64,000 nt of DNA from Closterium sp. Naga37s-1 (Eukaryota; Streptophyta; Zygnematophyceae; Desmidiales; Closteriaceae). Below are positions 41,581-52,559 of this stretch, piece by piece. The notes beneath the pieces were generated by a model. That model was given only the letters and a program-made list of their open reading frames with translations. It was not told the origin of the DNA and did no database searches. The stretch's first letter is position 1, and each line of letters begins with the position of its first letter. The stretch is taken from positions 3,701,501 to 3,765,500 of the forward strand of contig CANJKZ010000724.1 in NCBI GenBank assembly GCA_947471745.1, given 5' to 3'. The position numbers were made by a program, and so were the translations under genes.

Positions 41581-43513
41581 TCTTCTCTGCCGCCGCCTGG
41601 CTCGGTGCTTCGCCAGATTCTTAGTCTCCCGTCTTCTACTGGTCTCCCGTTACAGCCAGGCTCCCCACTGCCTGCTCCCTCTCCTTACACTGAGCAGACA
41701 GGAGGTCTTACTGAGCGTCATGAGCCTGCGTCTCGTCCTGCCTCGCCTGTTTCGCTGGTCGCACTTATCACCATATTCCTCGTAAACGTCCTCCTCCTGT
41801 CCCCGGCACGCACATTATGGCACTTCGTCCTTCCTCTGTTCCACAGCGTATTCCCCTGCCGTCTCCTCCTACATCCTCTCTTCCGCACGTTCCAGACCCT
41901 GAGTCTGACCTGGTTCGTGATGCCAGTCCTACTGTTCCGCCTGTCTTCAAGGCTCGTTACGTTGCACGAGGCTTCAATCAACGACAGGTAGTTGACTTCT
42001 TCCAGACCTTCTCCCCTACCCCGAAGATGACCACTCTTTGGGTGCTGCTGCACATTGCCTCTCAGCGTGACTACGAGCTTCCCTCTGTTGAATTCCTGCA
42101 CGAGGAGATCTGACTGCGCCGTCCACCTGGCTTCACTGGGTTTTTTCCTGCAGGTACCCAGTGGAGCCTCCGACGGCCAGTCTACGGTCTCTGCCAGGCA
42201 CTTTGTGAGTGGCACGACACACTGAGGATGACAATTGCAGCACTTGGGTTTGCTCCTTCGACTGCAGAGCCATCGCTGTTTCTCCGCATCGACACTTCGC
42301 TGCCGCCGTTCTACATCCTCGTGTACGTCGACGACTTGGTTTTCGCCACTGCTGACACCGAGGCACTCGCCCTTGTGAAGTCGGGGCTGCATAAGAGATA
42401 CACCTGCACAGACCTGGGTGAGCTGCGCAGCTATCTTGGCTTGCAAATCACCCGGAACAGAGCACGACGCACCATCACCCTGACTCAGTCACACATGGTG
42501 CAGCAGGTCCTTCAGCGTTTCGGCTTCACTTGGTCCTCGCCAAAGTCCACTCCTCTGGCTACCGGTCACTCGCTCTCAGCTCCACCTTCGGAGTCCGTAG
42601 ATCCGAGTGGCCCGTACCCTGAGCTAGTGGGCTGCCTCATGTACCTGATGACCTGCACTCGTCCTGACCTTGCGTACCCTCTTGGCCTTCTGGCACGCTA
42701 CGTGGCTCCTGGTCGGCACCGAAAGGTGCACTGGGATGCTGCGTTACTTGTGCAGTACATCGGGCATGGGGCTCGTGGTTGGAGGGCGGGGTCCAGTTGT
42801 TCTCACTGGACACTCAGACGCTTCGTGGGTTGACGACCTGACTACGCAGCGGTCTTCTCAGCGTTACTCGTTCAGCCTTGGCTCCGGCTCTATTTTTTTG
42901 CGGTCTATCCGCTTGTCTTTTGTTTTTAGCTCCAGTTGTGAGGCTGAGATCTACGCGACAGCCATGGCTGCACAGAAGTTACGCTGGCTCACCTACGTGC
43001 TGACCGACTTGGAAGAGGGGCCTCGTTCTCCTCCAGTTTTGTACGTAGACAACAAGGCTGTAATTGCCTTGTGTTAAGAGCACAGACTGGAGCACAGAAC
43101 GAAGCACATCGCTCTGCATTACTTCCTTGCTCGAGAGTTGCAGCAGCGTGGTCAGCTTCGTCTTGCTTACGTGGCCACTCGGGCCAACACTGCTGATATA
43201 TTCACCAAGGCACTTCAGCCTTGTGATCATCAGCGCTTTTGTACTGTGTTGGGCCTTGTGCCTGTTTTGCCTCACTTGCTCACTGCTTGACTTTGCTTGT
43301 ACTGTGACCTATATATATACCTGCATGCTTACTCTTGCTAGGTAGTGATCACAGTACAGTTTGCTGTCTTTTATATAACTCTGCATGTGGACCGGCCCAG
43401 TGGCCATTTGCTTGTGCTCAGAGTGTGTGGTGACTTTGTGATCCTGAGCTTGCTTTGCTTTTCTTGACTGGTCTTCTGACCCCTTGTTCTCCCCCACTTC
43501 GCCTATGGCGGTG

Positions 43514-43645
43514 TGTCAAACTATAATGCTACTTGTGTTGTGTAGGCTGTAGTGGGGTAGCCTATAAGGGGTACAACCCAATTAGGGTTATACTTGTGCT
43601 CAGTTTGATGTCAATGCAATCATTCCTGCTCGTTAGTTTCTGACA
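43514..43645 (+). repeat. Copia-D3 3' LTR
   Basis: About 132 bp, TGTCAAACT...TTCTGACA, preceded by CCTATGGCGGTG, a decayed form of the D-family polypurine tract. Similar to the D1 and D2 LTRs in length, TGTCA start and internal words. Confidence 0.8.
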
Positions 43646-43809
43646 CTCCCTACGTTTTGAAAACACCTAATGCCCCTTACGAGCCCTTCGGGCCCATCTG
43701 ATGCATCGAATGGTCTGTGCTTCTTCTGTCAGATGAATCATAAATTCTGAATAAATGTGTTCGCTGAGTCAGTACAAGTTTGAATTCATTTTCTGTAGGT
43801 AACTAGAGT

Positions 43810-44186
43810 TTTTTTTCACTCCAAGCGAATGATTTGGTGCGATTTGGTTCGGTTCGGTTGTGGGACAGCGAAAGAAACATTGAGGAAGAGTTTGCCGACA
43901 CACGGATTAGAACTGTGGACCTAACACTTGGGAAAAAAACCGAGCCACTTGATAAGAAAGGACGGTCGTTTTGTGAACAAAAAAACAAGAGGCGACAAAG
44001 TCGTCCTAGGGTTGCGAAGCTCTCTACGTAATGGTAAGTACAATATATTGTACATGTACACAATAATGTAGTATGACACTCAATTGGTAACAACTCGATA
44101 GAGTCGAAAAAACATGCCCTCACAGGAGGCACTTCTGATTTTTGGATTCCAGGCTCATACTCTACCAACTGCGCCAACACTTGTGG
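43810..44186 (-). repeat. Possible tRNA-derived SINE-like relic
   Basis: On the minus strand GTTGGCGCAGTTGGTAGAG (about 44165-44183) fits a pol III A box. Further along, CCCAAGTGTTAGGTCCACAG (about 43906-43933) looks like a tRNA anticodon-to-T arm with a decayed B box. An A8 run lies near 43810-43817. Spacing is wrong for one intact tRNA, so this is at best a relic. Confidence 0.3.
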
Positions 44187-45654
44187 ATATCTCATACAAC
44201 ATAATATTATGGTTAAATGCAGTTGCGACGAATCTGACGCATCCCTAGGGTTTGATCGACCCTTATTCTCCCTCCCATCCTCTCGTTAGTTGAGCTCCCC
44301 GCTGGTCAGGCTCCACCAACTAAATCAAGTTCCTACTAAGGTGAGAACTACCCTAACCTATCAGGTAGTTTTAAGTTAGATGAATACGAGCTACGCTATT
44401 ATGTAGTAATCTCTTCTCACAGTCGTTTGTAGGGGATGTTCTAGGGTTTGGTTTCTATCCTTCGTTTTCCTTGTGCTGCCTGGAGCAATCCACCCTCCCT
44501 CTCCTACTTCCTCTCGTTCCGCCAACGGGCTACAGAAGTTCCACTAGGTAAGCTCCTAACTTGCAGCTTAAAGTCGCTCGACTTATTTATAACCTAGGTC
44601 GATTTAGATTTAACCTATGTCAACTTAGATCTTGGTTTAACACATGTCTACTTAGGCCTGCTGGCCTTTTCGTCCTATTAAACCAAGTCCATTTGTTTTG
44701 TACAAGCCCATTCGACTGTAAACTTCCTTCCTTAACCTCATTCCATCCGTTTGTTGACTTTTCCATTCCAATTTGTCGTTTTCTTTTTTGTTTCTGCATG
44801 AAGTTTTTTATTTCTCTTTCTCACTGCTTTTTCTTTCTCTCAGCAGCCTCTTCACTTCGTTGAACTTTTCTTCCTTCCATGCTTTAATTGATTTCGTCTT
44901 TCATTCTTACATGCTCTTCAGCTTTCTTTAGTTTAACCTCTATCCGTTCATTTTCTTTTAGCTTCCTGCTGCAGTACATCTTTTCTTTCCATACATGTTT
45001 TTCTTCACTTTGTTCGTTCCTTCCTTCTCGTTCCCTACTATTTACTGTAATTGTTTATTTGATTAGTCGTTCAATTTCAGCGCTACCCAGTCTTTTATTT
45101 TGTTCTTGCGTCTCTCCTTCCTACATGTTGCATTTTCTTCCTTTCTCTTTGCAAATCCATTTCTCTCTTCTCATCTTACTTCTTTTCGTCTTACGTGCCC
45201 TCAAGATTTTCTTAACCTTTCTTATCTCTGCTTTCCTTTTGTCTCGCCTCTTTCTTTCCCTTCTACGGTTTCATTTCATCCTTTATTTAAATCTTCTTTT
45301 TCCTTTTTCCAACATTGTATCGTTTCATCCTGTCTTTCTGTTGCGTATTTTGCTGGTTGTTTTACCACTCCCCTCTCATTCTCATCTTGTTCCTTCTCTT
45401 CTCTTGCGTATTCTTCTTTTTGTCATTCTTGTTTCATATTGTTTGGTAAGTAGTATTATTGCTACATTCTGTTGATGTCTTCGCCACTCATTCTTCCCTC
45501 GTAACGTATTTATGCCTTCATTTTTTGCTTTGATCTTTTACTGGAAGTCCGCGTTTTATTCACATGCTCGAAGTCTCCTTGCTTTCATTGTCGCCTTCCT
45601 CTTATTTGCTTGTTTATTGGACGAAAATCCAATGTTCTCTTCCCTCCCTCCCCC

Positions 45655-45727
45655 CATCTCCCCCCCCCCCCCCCTTCTCCCCCCCCCCCCCCCCCACTTT
45701 CCCCTCTTTTTTTTTTTTTTTTTTTTT
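45655..45727. repeat. Homopolymer block: C runs then a T run
   Basis: Three tracts of C (about 5, 14 and 17 bases) broken by ATCT, TTCT and similar, then about 21 T. These sit at the edge of the pyrimidine-biased stretch. Length is likely unstable and assembly may be inexact. Confidence 0.9.
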
Positions 45728-46732
45728 GTTCAGAAGCTTTGCTGTTTTTTACACGCTGCCAGGATTACTTATGAAGTGTAACGATAATAGTCGTGATGTT
45801 TAGAGCTATATTGTATTGATAAGTCTCGTTTGCACTTGTTTTATTGTTTTTACTGTTTGTGCATTGCCCTTTTGTGTGTGAACGGATTGTGTCTGCGTTT
45901 TTGTGTGTGCTTATCGGTATGTGCGTCAGTGTGTATGCGGCTTTGTGTGTGCACACTCATCCATATGCATCTATCATTGCATTAACAATGCGCATCTGTG
46001 GATTTTAAAAAAATAGTCAAACTATCATTTCCGGGAAGGTTCTTTGCGCATTCAGTGTGAGTGTCCACTTGAACTGGATTTGATGGATCTTAATCATTTC
46101 TTTAGTTTACACAGATTGTGTTGTTTCCAGGGCTGATTATATCAGTGTAATTACCCTGATTTCAAGGTGACTACAGGCTTCTCAACTGGTGGTCCTTGCA
46201 ATTTCAGTTTTTCTAACTTGTGAACTTTGATCCAATCAGATAAGTTAGTTAACGAACCCTGAAATCTTCTAACTAGGCTGAGAGTAGTGTACTTGCAGAC
46301 TATGTCTATGCGAAGGTATCGGGACGAAGGTTCCTCGAACTCTCCTTTCGATAACCCCCCCTTATGCGTAATCATTACTTCGCGTGCCCTCATGTGAGGT
46401 ACCCTGTTTACGCGCAGGATTGACGTAATACCAACAACGAATACCAACACCGTGCCGTACAGCACAGCTGGCAACAGTGAAAACGCACCCAAATCAATGA
46501 TACGTTGCTGCCACGCGCACCGTGCAATGCACATCATGCCTCTGCCATTGGCCAGAACGGTATGTTGACAGTATGCGGTGGCAGTCCAGCAGTACTTGAA
46601 AGAATTCGGCCTTGCATTCACAGCCGAATTCATTAACGAATGCTGCCATCAGCCTTGTGGCGTCGCGCCGCGGTGGTTTCGTGATGACCCCGCCATCTCC
46701 AACCTTCCCTTCCTTCCCCCTACCCATAGCCA

Positions 46733-46868
46733 TGTGAAAATGAAGAACGAGAATGGGTGAACTATGAAATGAAGTGAGTACAAATAGGAAACCCTAATTG
46801 GGTTGTACCCCTTATGGGATACCCCACTATAGCCTACACAACAGCATAAGCTATATAATGTTCTGACA
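46733..46868 (-). repeat. Copia-D2 3' LTR
   Basis: 136 bp, TGTCAGAAC...TTTTCACA on the minus strand. The tract CACTTTGCCTATGGGGGTG (46869-46887, minus strand) precedes it and is shared with D1 and D3. Confidence 0.93.
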
Positions 46869-47073
46869 CACCCCCATAGGCAAAGTGGGGGAGAACAAGG
46901 GGTCACAAGACCAGTCAAGCAAAGCAGAGCAAGCTCAGGGTGGATCACAAAGTCACCACACAGTCCGAGCACAACGACAAGGCCACAAGGCCAGTTCACA
47001 TGCAGGAGTACACATATATATATAGAGCTAGACAAGCAAGAGCAGGTATATATATGTAACAGTACAAGCAAGG

Positions 47074-50000
47074 TCAAGAAGAGAGCAAGTGAGGCAAGAC
47101 AGGTACAAGACCCAGCTGGGTGCAGAAGCGCTGATGGTCACAAGGCGCAAGTGCCTTGGTGAACACATCAGCAGTGTTGGCCTCAGAGGCCACGTAAGCA
47201 AGTCGCAACTGACCACGCTGCTGCAGCTCACGAGCAAGAAAGTAACGGAGAGCAATGTGCTTCGTTCTGTGCTCCAAGCGCTGCTCTCGACACAGGGCCA
47301 GCATGGCCTTGTTGTCTACGTACAGCACTGGAGGAGAACGAGGCGGCTCTCCAAGGTCAGTCAGCAGGTAGGTGAGCCAGCGAAGCTCCTGTGCAGCCAT
47401 GGCCCCGGCGTAGATCTCAGCCTCACAACTGGAGCTGAGAACAGAGGACGAGCGAGTAGCCCGCCACGAGACAGAGCCGGAACCAAGACTGAAGGTGTAA
47501 CCCTGCGACGACCGCTGTGTAGCCTGGTCGTCTGCCCAAGAAGCGTCCGCGTGCCCAGTGAGGACCACTGGACTCCGCCCTCCAAGCACTAGCCCCATGC
47601 CCGACGTACTGCACAAGTAGCGCAACACCCTCTTAGCTGCAGCCATGTGCTCTGGTCGGTGTCTCCCAGGAGCAACATAGCGTGCAAGAATGCTAAGAGG
47701 GTATGCAAGGTCAGGTCGTGTGCAGGTCATCAGGTACATGAGGCAGCCAACAAGCTCTGGGTACGGGCCACTCGACTCTACGGACTCATCCGAAGGCAGA
47801 GCTGAGAGCGAGTGGCGAGTAGACAGAGGAGTGGCCTGAGGCGAGGAGTACGTGAAGCCGAAGCGCTGAAGGACCTGCTGCACCATGTGTGAGTGAGTCA
47901 AGGTAATGGTGCGGCGTGCTCTGTCCCGAGTGATCTGCAAGCCAAGGTAGCTGCGCAGTTCACCCAGGTCTGTGCACGCGTGTCTCTTCTGCAGCTCGGA
48001 CTTCACGTAGGCTAGTCCAGCAGTGACAGCTGTGGCAAAGACCAAGTCGTCGACGTACACGAGGACGTAGAACGGCGGCAAAGAAGTGTCGGTGCGCAGA
48101 AACAACGACGGGTCAGCAGTAGAGGGAGCAAACCCAAGAGCCGCAAGCGTAGTCCTCAGTGTGTCGTGCCACTCACGCGGTGCCTGGCGGAGACCGTAGA
48201 CTGGCCGTCGGAGGCTCCACTGGGTGCCAGGAGGAAAAGTCCCAGTGAAGCCAGGTGGACGGCGCAGCCAGATCTCCTCGTGCAGGCTACCCTGCAAGAA
48301 AGCAGTACTGAAGTCAAGAGAGTGGAGCTCGTAGTCGCGCTGAGCGGCTATGTGCAGCAGCACCCGAAGAGTGGTCATCTTCGGGGTGGGAGAGAAGGTC
48401 TGAAAGTAGTCAACTCCCTGCCGCTGACTGAAGCCACGAGCGACGTACCGCGCCTTGAAGACAGGTGGAGAGCCCGGCGGCCGCTTCACCCTGAAGATCC
48501 ACATGCCACTGACGATGTTCGCCCCAGGAGGGGGAACCGCGTCAACGTAGGTGCCTGTGGACTTCCAGGACGCCATCTCTGCATCCATAGCTGCCTGCCA
48601 CTGAGAGGAGTAGGGACCCTCTACGGCCTCCGCGTAAGAGCGCGGAGTCGGGATGTCTAGTGCATCCGGGTCTCCCTCAGGGGCAAGTAGTACGGACGCG
48701 AGATGAGGTGAAGCAGCAGCCAGACACCGGAACTCCTCCTGCCTGTCCTCAAGGACGTCCGTGCCAAGAGCACACTCACCCCCGACGGACGGAGGACAGA
48801 CAGACGCAGACTCAGCAACAAGACCGGCAGCGTAGTCTAGACGACAGCGAGCAGCAAAGTCGACGAGCTCAGCAACAAGTGCAGACGCAGCAGTGGACTC
48901 AAAAGAGGGGTCAGTGACGACAGTAGCAAGGAGACGTGTGACAGCAGGACTGGCAGCACGAAGAGAGTCCAACTCCGGGTCAGGAAGAGCAGGAAGAGAG
49001 GACTCAGGAGGAGAAGGCAAAGGGGCACGCAGAGGAGCAGTGGACGGACGCAGAGACATCCGGTGCGTGCCAGGGACAGGAGGAGGACGCTGACGCGAAC
49101 CACGACCACTAGTGCGAGCAGCACGGACAGGCGACGCAGGACGAGACGCAGGCTCACGACGCTCAGCAAGACCTCCAGTAGGACCAGTGTAGGGAGAAGG
49201 AGCGGGCAGTGGGGAGGCCGGCTGTAACTGGAACTGTGACAGGACAGGCTGTGGACACTCTAAGGGAGGAGGAGGACCAGTAGAAGGCGGGAGACCAAGA
49301 ACCTGCTGAAGGAGCGGAACGAAGTACGGTCTAGGCCGCGCGGCGACTCCAGACACAGCAGGGACAGCACCAGTACCCCAAGCGGGAGCACCAGCGCCAG
49401 CAGCACCTCCAGCTCCAGGACCTCCAGCAGCACCAGTAGCACCCCCAGCAGGACCGCCTCCAGGACCGACAGCAGTAGCCTCAGCGCCAACACCCTCAGC
49501 AGCTCCAGCTCCAGCACCTCCGGGACCCGCGGCACCAGCACCCTCAGTAGCCGAAGAACCTCCAGCTCCAGCAGCACGCCTCCAGCGCCGGGCAAACCAC
49601 TCGCGCAGCTCCTGTGGAGAGAGGGGCTCCCGCCGAGGCGAAGCACCCGGAGAACCGCCAGGTCCCGCACCGCCAGACGCCACAAGGGGAGGTCCAGTGG
49701 CCGCAGGCTCCGCAGCTCCAGGCTCAGCACCTCCAGACGCAGCACCCCCTGGCTCAGCACCCCCAGTAGCAGCACCCCACGGCTCAGCACCCCCAGACTC
49801 CGCACCCCCAGGCTCAGCACCCCCAGTCGCAGCACCCCCAGGCTCAGCACTCCCAGACTCCGCACCCCCAGGCTCAGCACCCCCAGTCGTAGTACCCCCA
49901 GGCTCAGCACCCCCAGACTCAGCACCCCCAGGCTCAGCACCCGCAGCAGGACCAGAGTCACCAGCAACCTCGACCGGCTCGACTGCGTCTACCTGGGACA

Positions 50001-52527
50001 CACCTGAAGGGGCAGGACCCTGAGGGGGAAGGGGGTCTACCGGGGGGGGACCTGGCACAAGGAAGTGCGATGGCGGGGGGAGGGAAGGAGTGCGGTAGGG
50101 GAAGAGGCGGTAGAAGGGGACTGACTCGTCGAACGTGACGTCCTGGGAGGACAGAACACGACGAGAGGAGGGGTGGTAGAACTGCCACCCTGGAGCGTCA
50201 GGGGGGAAGCCGAGGAAGACACAGGGAGCAGCACGAGGGGACAGCTTGTCCGCAGACAAGTCACGGACAAACGCCCGAGATCCCCAGACACGGAACGCAG
50301 ACGCATCGCCGACCTTCCCCGTCCACAGCAGAGCTGGAGAGGTCTCCGGCCGGGAGACCCTGGGGTGAAGGTTGATCTGATGCGCCGCGTACCGAACCGC
50401 AAACGGCCACAGAAAATGGGGGGCAGCCGCATGCATCATGGACGTACGAGCGACGTCCATGACCATGCCAATGCGGCGCTCAGCAATCCCATTTTGCTGT
50501 GGAGAGTCCGGAAGCGTAAAGGTCTGGCGGATGCCTCGTGCACGACAGTAGGCTCGCAGAAGGCCAGAGGAGAACTCTCCACCTCGGTCAGAGTGCAGAC
50601 GCAGAACAGGAAAGTCCGAGCCGAAGCTCCTCCTGAGCTGGAGACGAGCTGCGCGGATCCAGTCGATCAACACCTCAGTGACATCACCCTTGCTGCGCAA
50701 GGGGAAGACTGTGGTGTAACGCGAGTAGTCGTCAACCACCAGCAGGAAGTAGCGCTCGTGACCCTGCCCACGGACGCGGGCGGGGCCCCACACGTCCATG
50801 TGAAGCGTCTGCAGAGGAGCCTCTGTCGGGGGAAACTGGGAGGAGTGAGGGGCAGCCCGGAGCCGCCCCTCGACACAGGGGACACAGGAAGGTCCGGGTC
50901 CCGAAGGAAGGGGAGGGAGAGACCGGGGAAGACCAGAGACAAGGACACGGGAAGCCATGCCCCGAAGACGAAGCAAGGAGGGGTGGCCAAGACGGTGGTG
51001 CCACAGGAGAGTCTCGTGAGACAGGCGGCGACACGAGCAGGGGGCAGACTCAGGACCAGACCTGGACGCAGCAGCAAACACCTGACCCGACGCAGCTACC
51101 TGGCCAGACGCAGGGACAGGAGGAGACGCAGTGGTCAGTGTGTAGAGACTCGACCCTGGCCGACGCGAGAACGTGGCCAGGTGTCGGCCTGTGCGGGCAT
51201 CCGAGCAGTGGGTCACCCGCTGACTCGCAGGAGTAAACTGGTGAACTCCCGCATCCTGCAGGTCAGCACCACTCACCAAGTTCGTCGAGAACGAGGGGAG
51301 GTACAGACCAGACAAGGTGCCCGAGGGGGCAGCCGGACACGGGAGGACAGTGGAGAAGTGAGAGAGGACAGGACCCCCAGAGGGGTCAGCCAGGGAGACT
51401 GCAACCGGCCGGCCAAGCGGCGTGAGTGTGGTGCGGTCTCGAAAGAAGGAGCGAGAAGCCCCTGAGTCAAGTGTGAAGGTGAGGGAGGCCGAAGCCGACG
51501 CAGTACCTGAGAGCGCAGCCTCACCAGTACCTGAGAGTGCAGACGCACTGGCACCTAGAGCAGCAGCCGCAGAAGTACCTGGCGCAGCAGTACCAATGCC
51601 CGGGTCGGGCGGGAAACACTGGTAACAGTCACCCTCCTCACTAATAGTCACAGCATACATGGCAGCAAGGATAGCATCAAAGTCAAGATCAAAGACAGCT
51701 ACGCCAGCCCTAGACAGCTCTCCCCAACGGGGAATCTCACTGGCCTCGGGGAACTGCTGACGCCAAGCGTCCGTCAGGCGGCCAAAGCAGCGCTGAGTGG
51801 GGTGCGCACCCCCACACTGCTCACCCGCTCGGTCACCGGAACGAAGGACGTAGGTGCACGGACCAAAACCCCCACCCCGCTGACGCTGCGTGTACCACTC
51901 ACGGAGCTGCTGGGGCGGGGGGATGTCCCGCGAACGCTGCTGCTGCTGCTGCTGCTGCTGACGCTGGCCACCACCAGGGCCGCTACGCAGCGGGGCACCA
52001 CCCCGACCAGCTCCACCCCCTCCGCCACCGCTGCCTCCACCTCCACCACCACCGCTGCCTCCGCTCCCACCGCTGCCGCCACCACCGCCTCCTCCTCCGC
52101 TGCTGCCACCGCCACCACCGCCCCCGCCACCACTCCCACCGCCACCCCCACTCCCTCCTCCGCCTCCACCGCCTCCTCCACCGCCCCCGCCAGCTCCACC
52201 CGCGCCCTTGCCCCCCTTGCCCCTGCCAGGGCGGCGTCTCCCGCTAGGGGCAGACGCCGCGCAGACCGACTCAAGACCAAGCAGGTCGGCAGCAGCAGCA
52301 GAGGCAACAGAGGGCAGCAGGGGGGAAGGAGAACACCCCTCAAAGATGGGGGTGCGAGGGTCACCACGAGAGGCTCCTACAGCGACGATGCTCTTCTCCG
52401 CCGCCAGGAGGGACTTCTCGAGGAGGTCGACAGTGAGAGTGGTGGGACAGACCGAGAGGTAGTGGTCCCTGACTACGCGAAGGGAGTCAGGGAGGCGTGT
52501 GACTATGTAATAGAGAGTGATGTACAT
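47074..52527 (-). CDS. Copia-D2 polyprotein, gag N-terminus missing (1817 residues)
   Basis: Open from ATG 52527 to 47074. The first residues (MYITLYYIVTRLPDSLR) align to about residue 180 of the D1 polyprotein. Upstream codons still read LPAEFCAKNPPP in frame, but then give way to the tandem-repeat leader, so about 170 gag residues are gone. Then come a Gly-rich tract, an atypical Cys/His cluster (CTYVLRSGDRAGEQCGGAH), protease LDSGASRSFF near 357, integrase HSDRGGEF near 648, a Gly/Ala/Glu-Pro repeat linker, reverse transcriptase YVDDLVFAT near 1494 and RNase H HADASWADD. Pol looks intact. With a defective Gag the copy may depend on another element for particles. Confidence 0.92.
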   Translation of the reverse strand: MYITLYYIVTRLPDSLRVVRDHYLSVCPTTLTVDLLEKSLLAAEKSIVAVGASRGDPRTPIFEGCSPSPLLPSVASAAAADLLGLESVCAASAPSGRRRPGRGKGGKGAGGAGGGGGGGGGGGGGSGGGGGSGGGGGGGGGSSGGGGGGGGSGGSGGSGGGGGGGSGGGGGGAGRGGAPLRSGPGGGQRQQQQQQQQRSRDIPPPQQLREWYTQRQRGGGFGPCTYVLRSGDRAGEQCGGAHPTQRCFGRLTDAWRQQFPEASEIPRWGELSRAGVAVFDLDFDAILAAMYAVTISEEGDCYQCFPPDPGIGTAAPGTSAAAALGASASALSGTGEAALSGTASASASLTFTLDSGASRSFFRDRTTLTPLGRPVAVSLADPSGGPVLSHFSTVLPCPAAPSGTLSGLYLPSFSTNLVSGADLQDAGVHQFTPASQRVTHCSDARTGRHLATFSRRPGSSLYTLTTASPPVPASGQVAASGQVFAAASRSGPESAPCSCRRLSHETLLWHHRLGHPSLLRLRGMASRVLVSGLPRSLPPLPSGPGPSCVPCVEGRLRAAPHSSQFPPTEAPLQTLHMDVWGPARVRGQGHERYFLLVVDDYSRYTTVFPLRSKGDVTEVLIDWIRAARLQLRRSFGSDFPVLRLHSDRGGEFSSGLLRAYCRARGIRQTFTLPDSPQQNGIAERRIGMVMDVARTSMMHAAAPHFLWPFAVRYAAHQINLHPRVSRPETSPALLWTGKVGDASAFRVWGSRAFVRDLSADKLSPRAAPCVFLGFPPDAPGWQFYHPSSRRVLSSQDVTFDESVPFYRLFPYRTPSLPPPSHFLVPGPPPVDPLPPQGPAPSGVSQVDAVEPVEVAGDSGPAAGAEPGGAESGGAEPGGTTTGGAEPGGAESGSAEPGGAATGGAEPGGAESGGAEPWGAATGGAEPGGAASGGAEPGAAEPAATGPPLVASGGAGPGGSPGASPRREPLSPQELREWFARRWRRAAGAGGSSATEGAGAAGPGGAGAGAAEGVGAEATAVGPGGGPAGGATGAAGGPGAGGAAGAGAPAWGTGAVPAVSGVAARPRPYFVPLLQQVLGLPPSTGPPPPLECPQPVLSQFQLQPASPLPAPSPYTGPTGGLAERREPASRPASPVRAARTSGRGSRQRPPPVPGTHRMSLRPSTAPLRAPLPSPPESSLPALPDPELDSLRAASPAVTRLLATVVTDPSFESTAASALVAELVDFAARCRLDYAAGLVAESASVCPPSVGGECALGTDVLEDRQEEFRCLAAASPHLASVLLAPEGDPDALDIPTPRSYAEAVEGPYSSQWQAAMDAEMASWKSTGTYVDAVPPPGANIVSGMWIFRVKRPPGSPPVFKARYVARGFSQRQGVDYFQTFSPTPKMTTLRVLLHIAAQRDYELHSLDFSTAFLQGSLHEEIWLRRPPGFTGTFPPGTQWSLRRPVYGLRQAPREWHDTLRTTLAALGFAPSTADPSLFLRTDTSLPPFYVLVYVDDLVFATAVTAGLAYVKSELQKRHACTDLGELRSYLGLQITRDRARRTITLTHSHMVQQVLQRFGFTYSSPQATPLSTRHSLSALPSDESVESSGPYPELVGCLMYLMTCTRPDLAYPLSILARYVAPGRHRPEHMAAAKRVLRYLCSTSGMGLVLGGRSPVVLTGHADASWADDQATQRSSQGYTFSLGSGSVSWRATRSSSVLSSSCEAEIYAGAMAAQELRWLTYLLTDLGEPPRSPPVLYVDNKAMLALCREQRLEHRTKHIALRYFLARELQQRGQLRLAYVASEANTADVFTKALAPCDHQRFCTQLGLVPVLPHLLSS

Positions 52528-52559
52528 GGGGGGGGGGTTCTTGGCGCAGAACTCAGCAG

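Larger units (their letters stand above)
38761..43645 (+). pseudogene. Copia-D3 relic, 5'-truncated, with 3' LTR
   Basis: Plus-strand relative of D1 and D2 starting at the end of gag (KVDIFALDYDTILTTMYALS). The protease reads DSDASRCFF, so the catalytic DSG is changed to DSD. It then breaks into many frames: integrase pieces at 39440-40200 with HSDRGGEF and a TAG in SP*QNG; an expanded Gly/Ala linker at 40428-41624; a deletion joining the linker to PVFKARYVARGF at 41940; reverse transcriptase with YVDDLVFAT near 42325; and RNase H with HSDASW near 42815. It ends in a 132-bp LTR. Multiple stops and frameshifts show it is old and dead. Confidence 0.88.
43646..46732. other. Gene-poor spacer
   Basis: No convincing gene. 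It holds a possible tRNA-derived relic (43810-44186), a roughly 1-kb strongly pyrimidine-biased stretch (44480-45650), long C and T runs (45655-45727), and GT-rich sequence (45830-45960). A 160-codon minus-strand open frame at 46151-46633 with one hydrophobic stretch has no recognisable domain. D2 is inserted at the right end. Confidence 0.6.

Noticed and set aside
44561-45803. Long hydrophobic plus-strand frames rich in Ser, Leu and Phe
   Set aside because: These are the expected translation of a pyrimidine-rich tract, not membrane proteins.
46151-46733. Minus-strand open frames of 160 and 79 codons, one with a hydrophobic stretch (LGAFSLLPAVLYGTVLVFVVG)
   Set aside because: No domain recognised, two overlapping frames with neither convincing, and the start of one is created by the D2 insertion boundary. 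Kept only as spacer.
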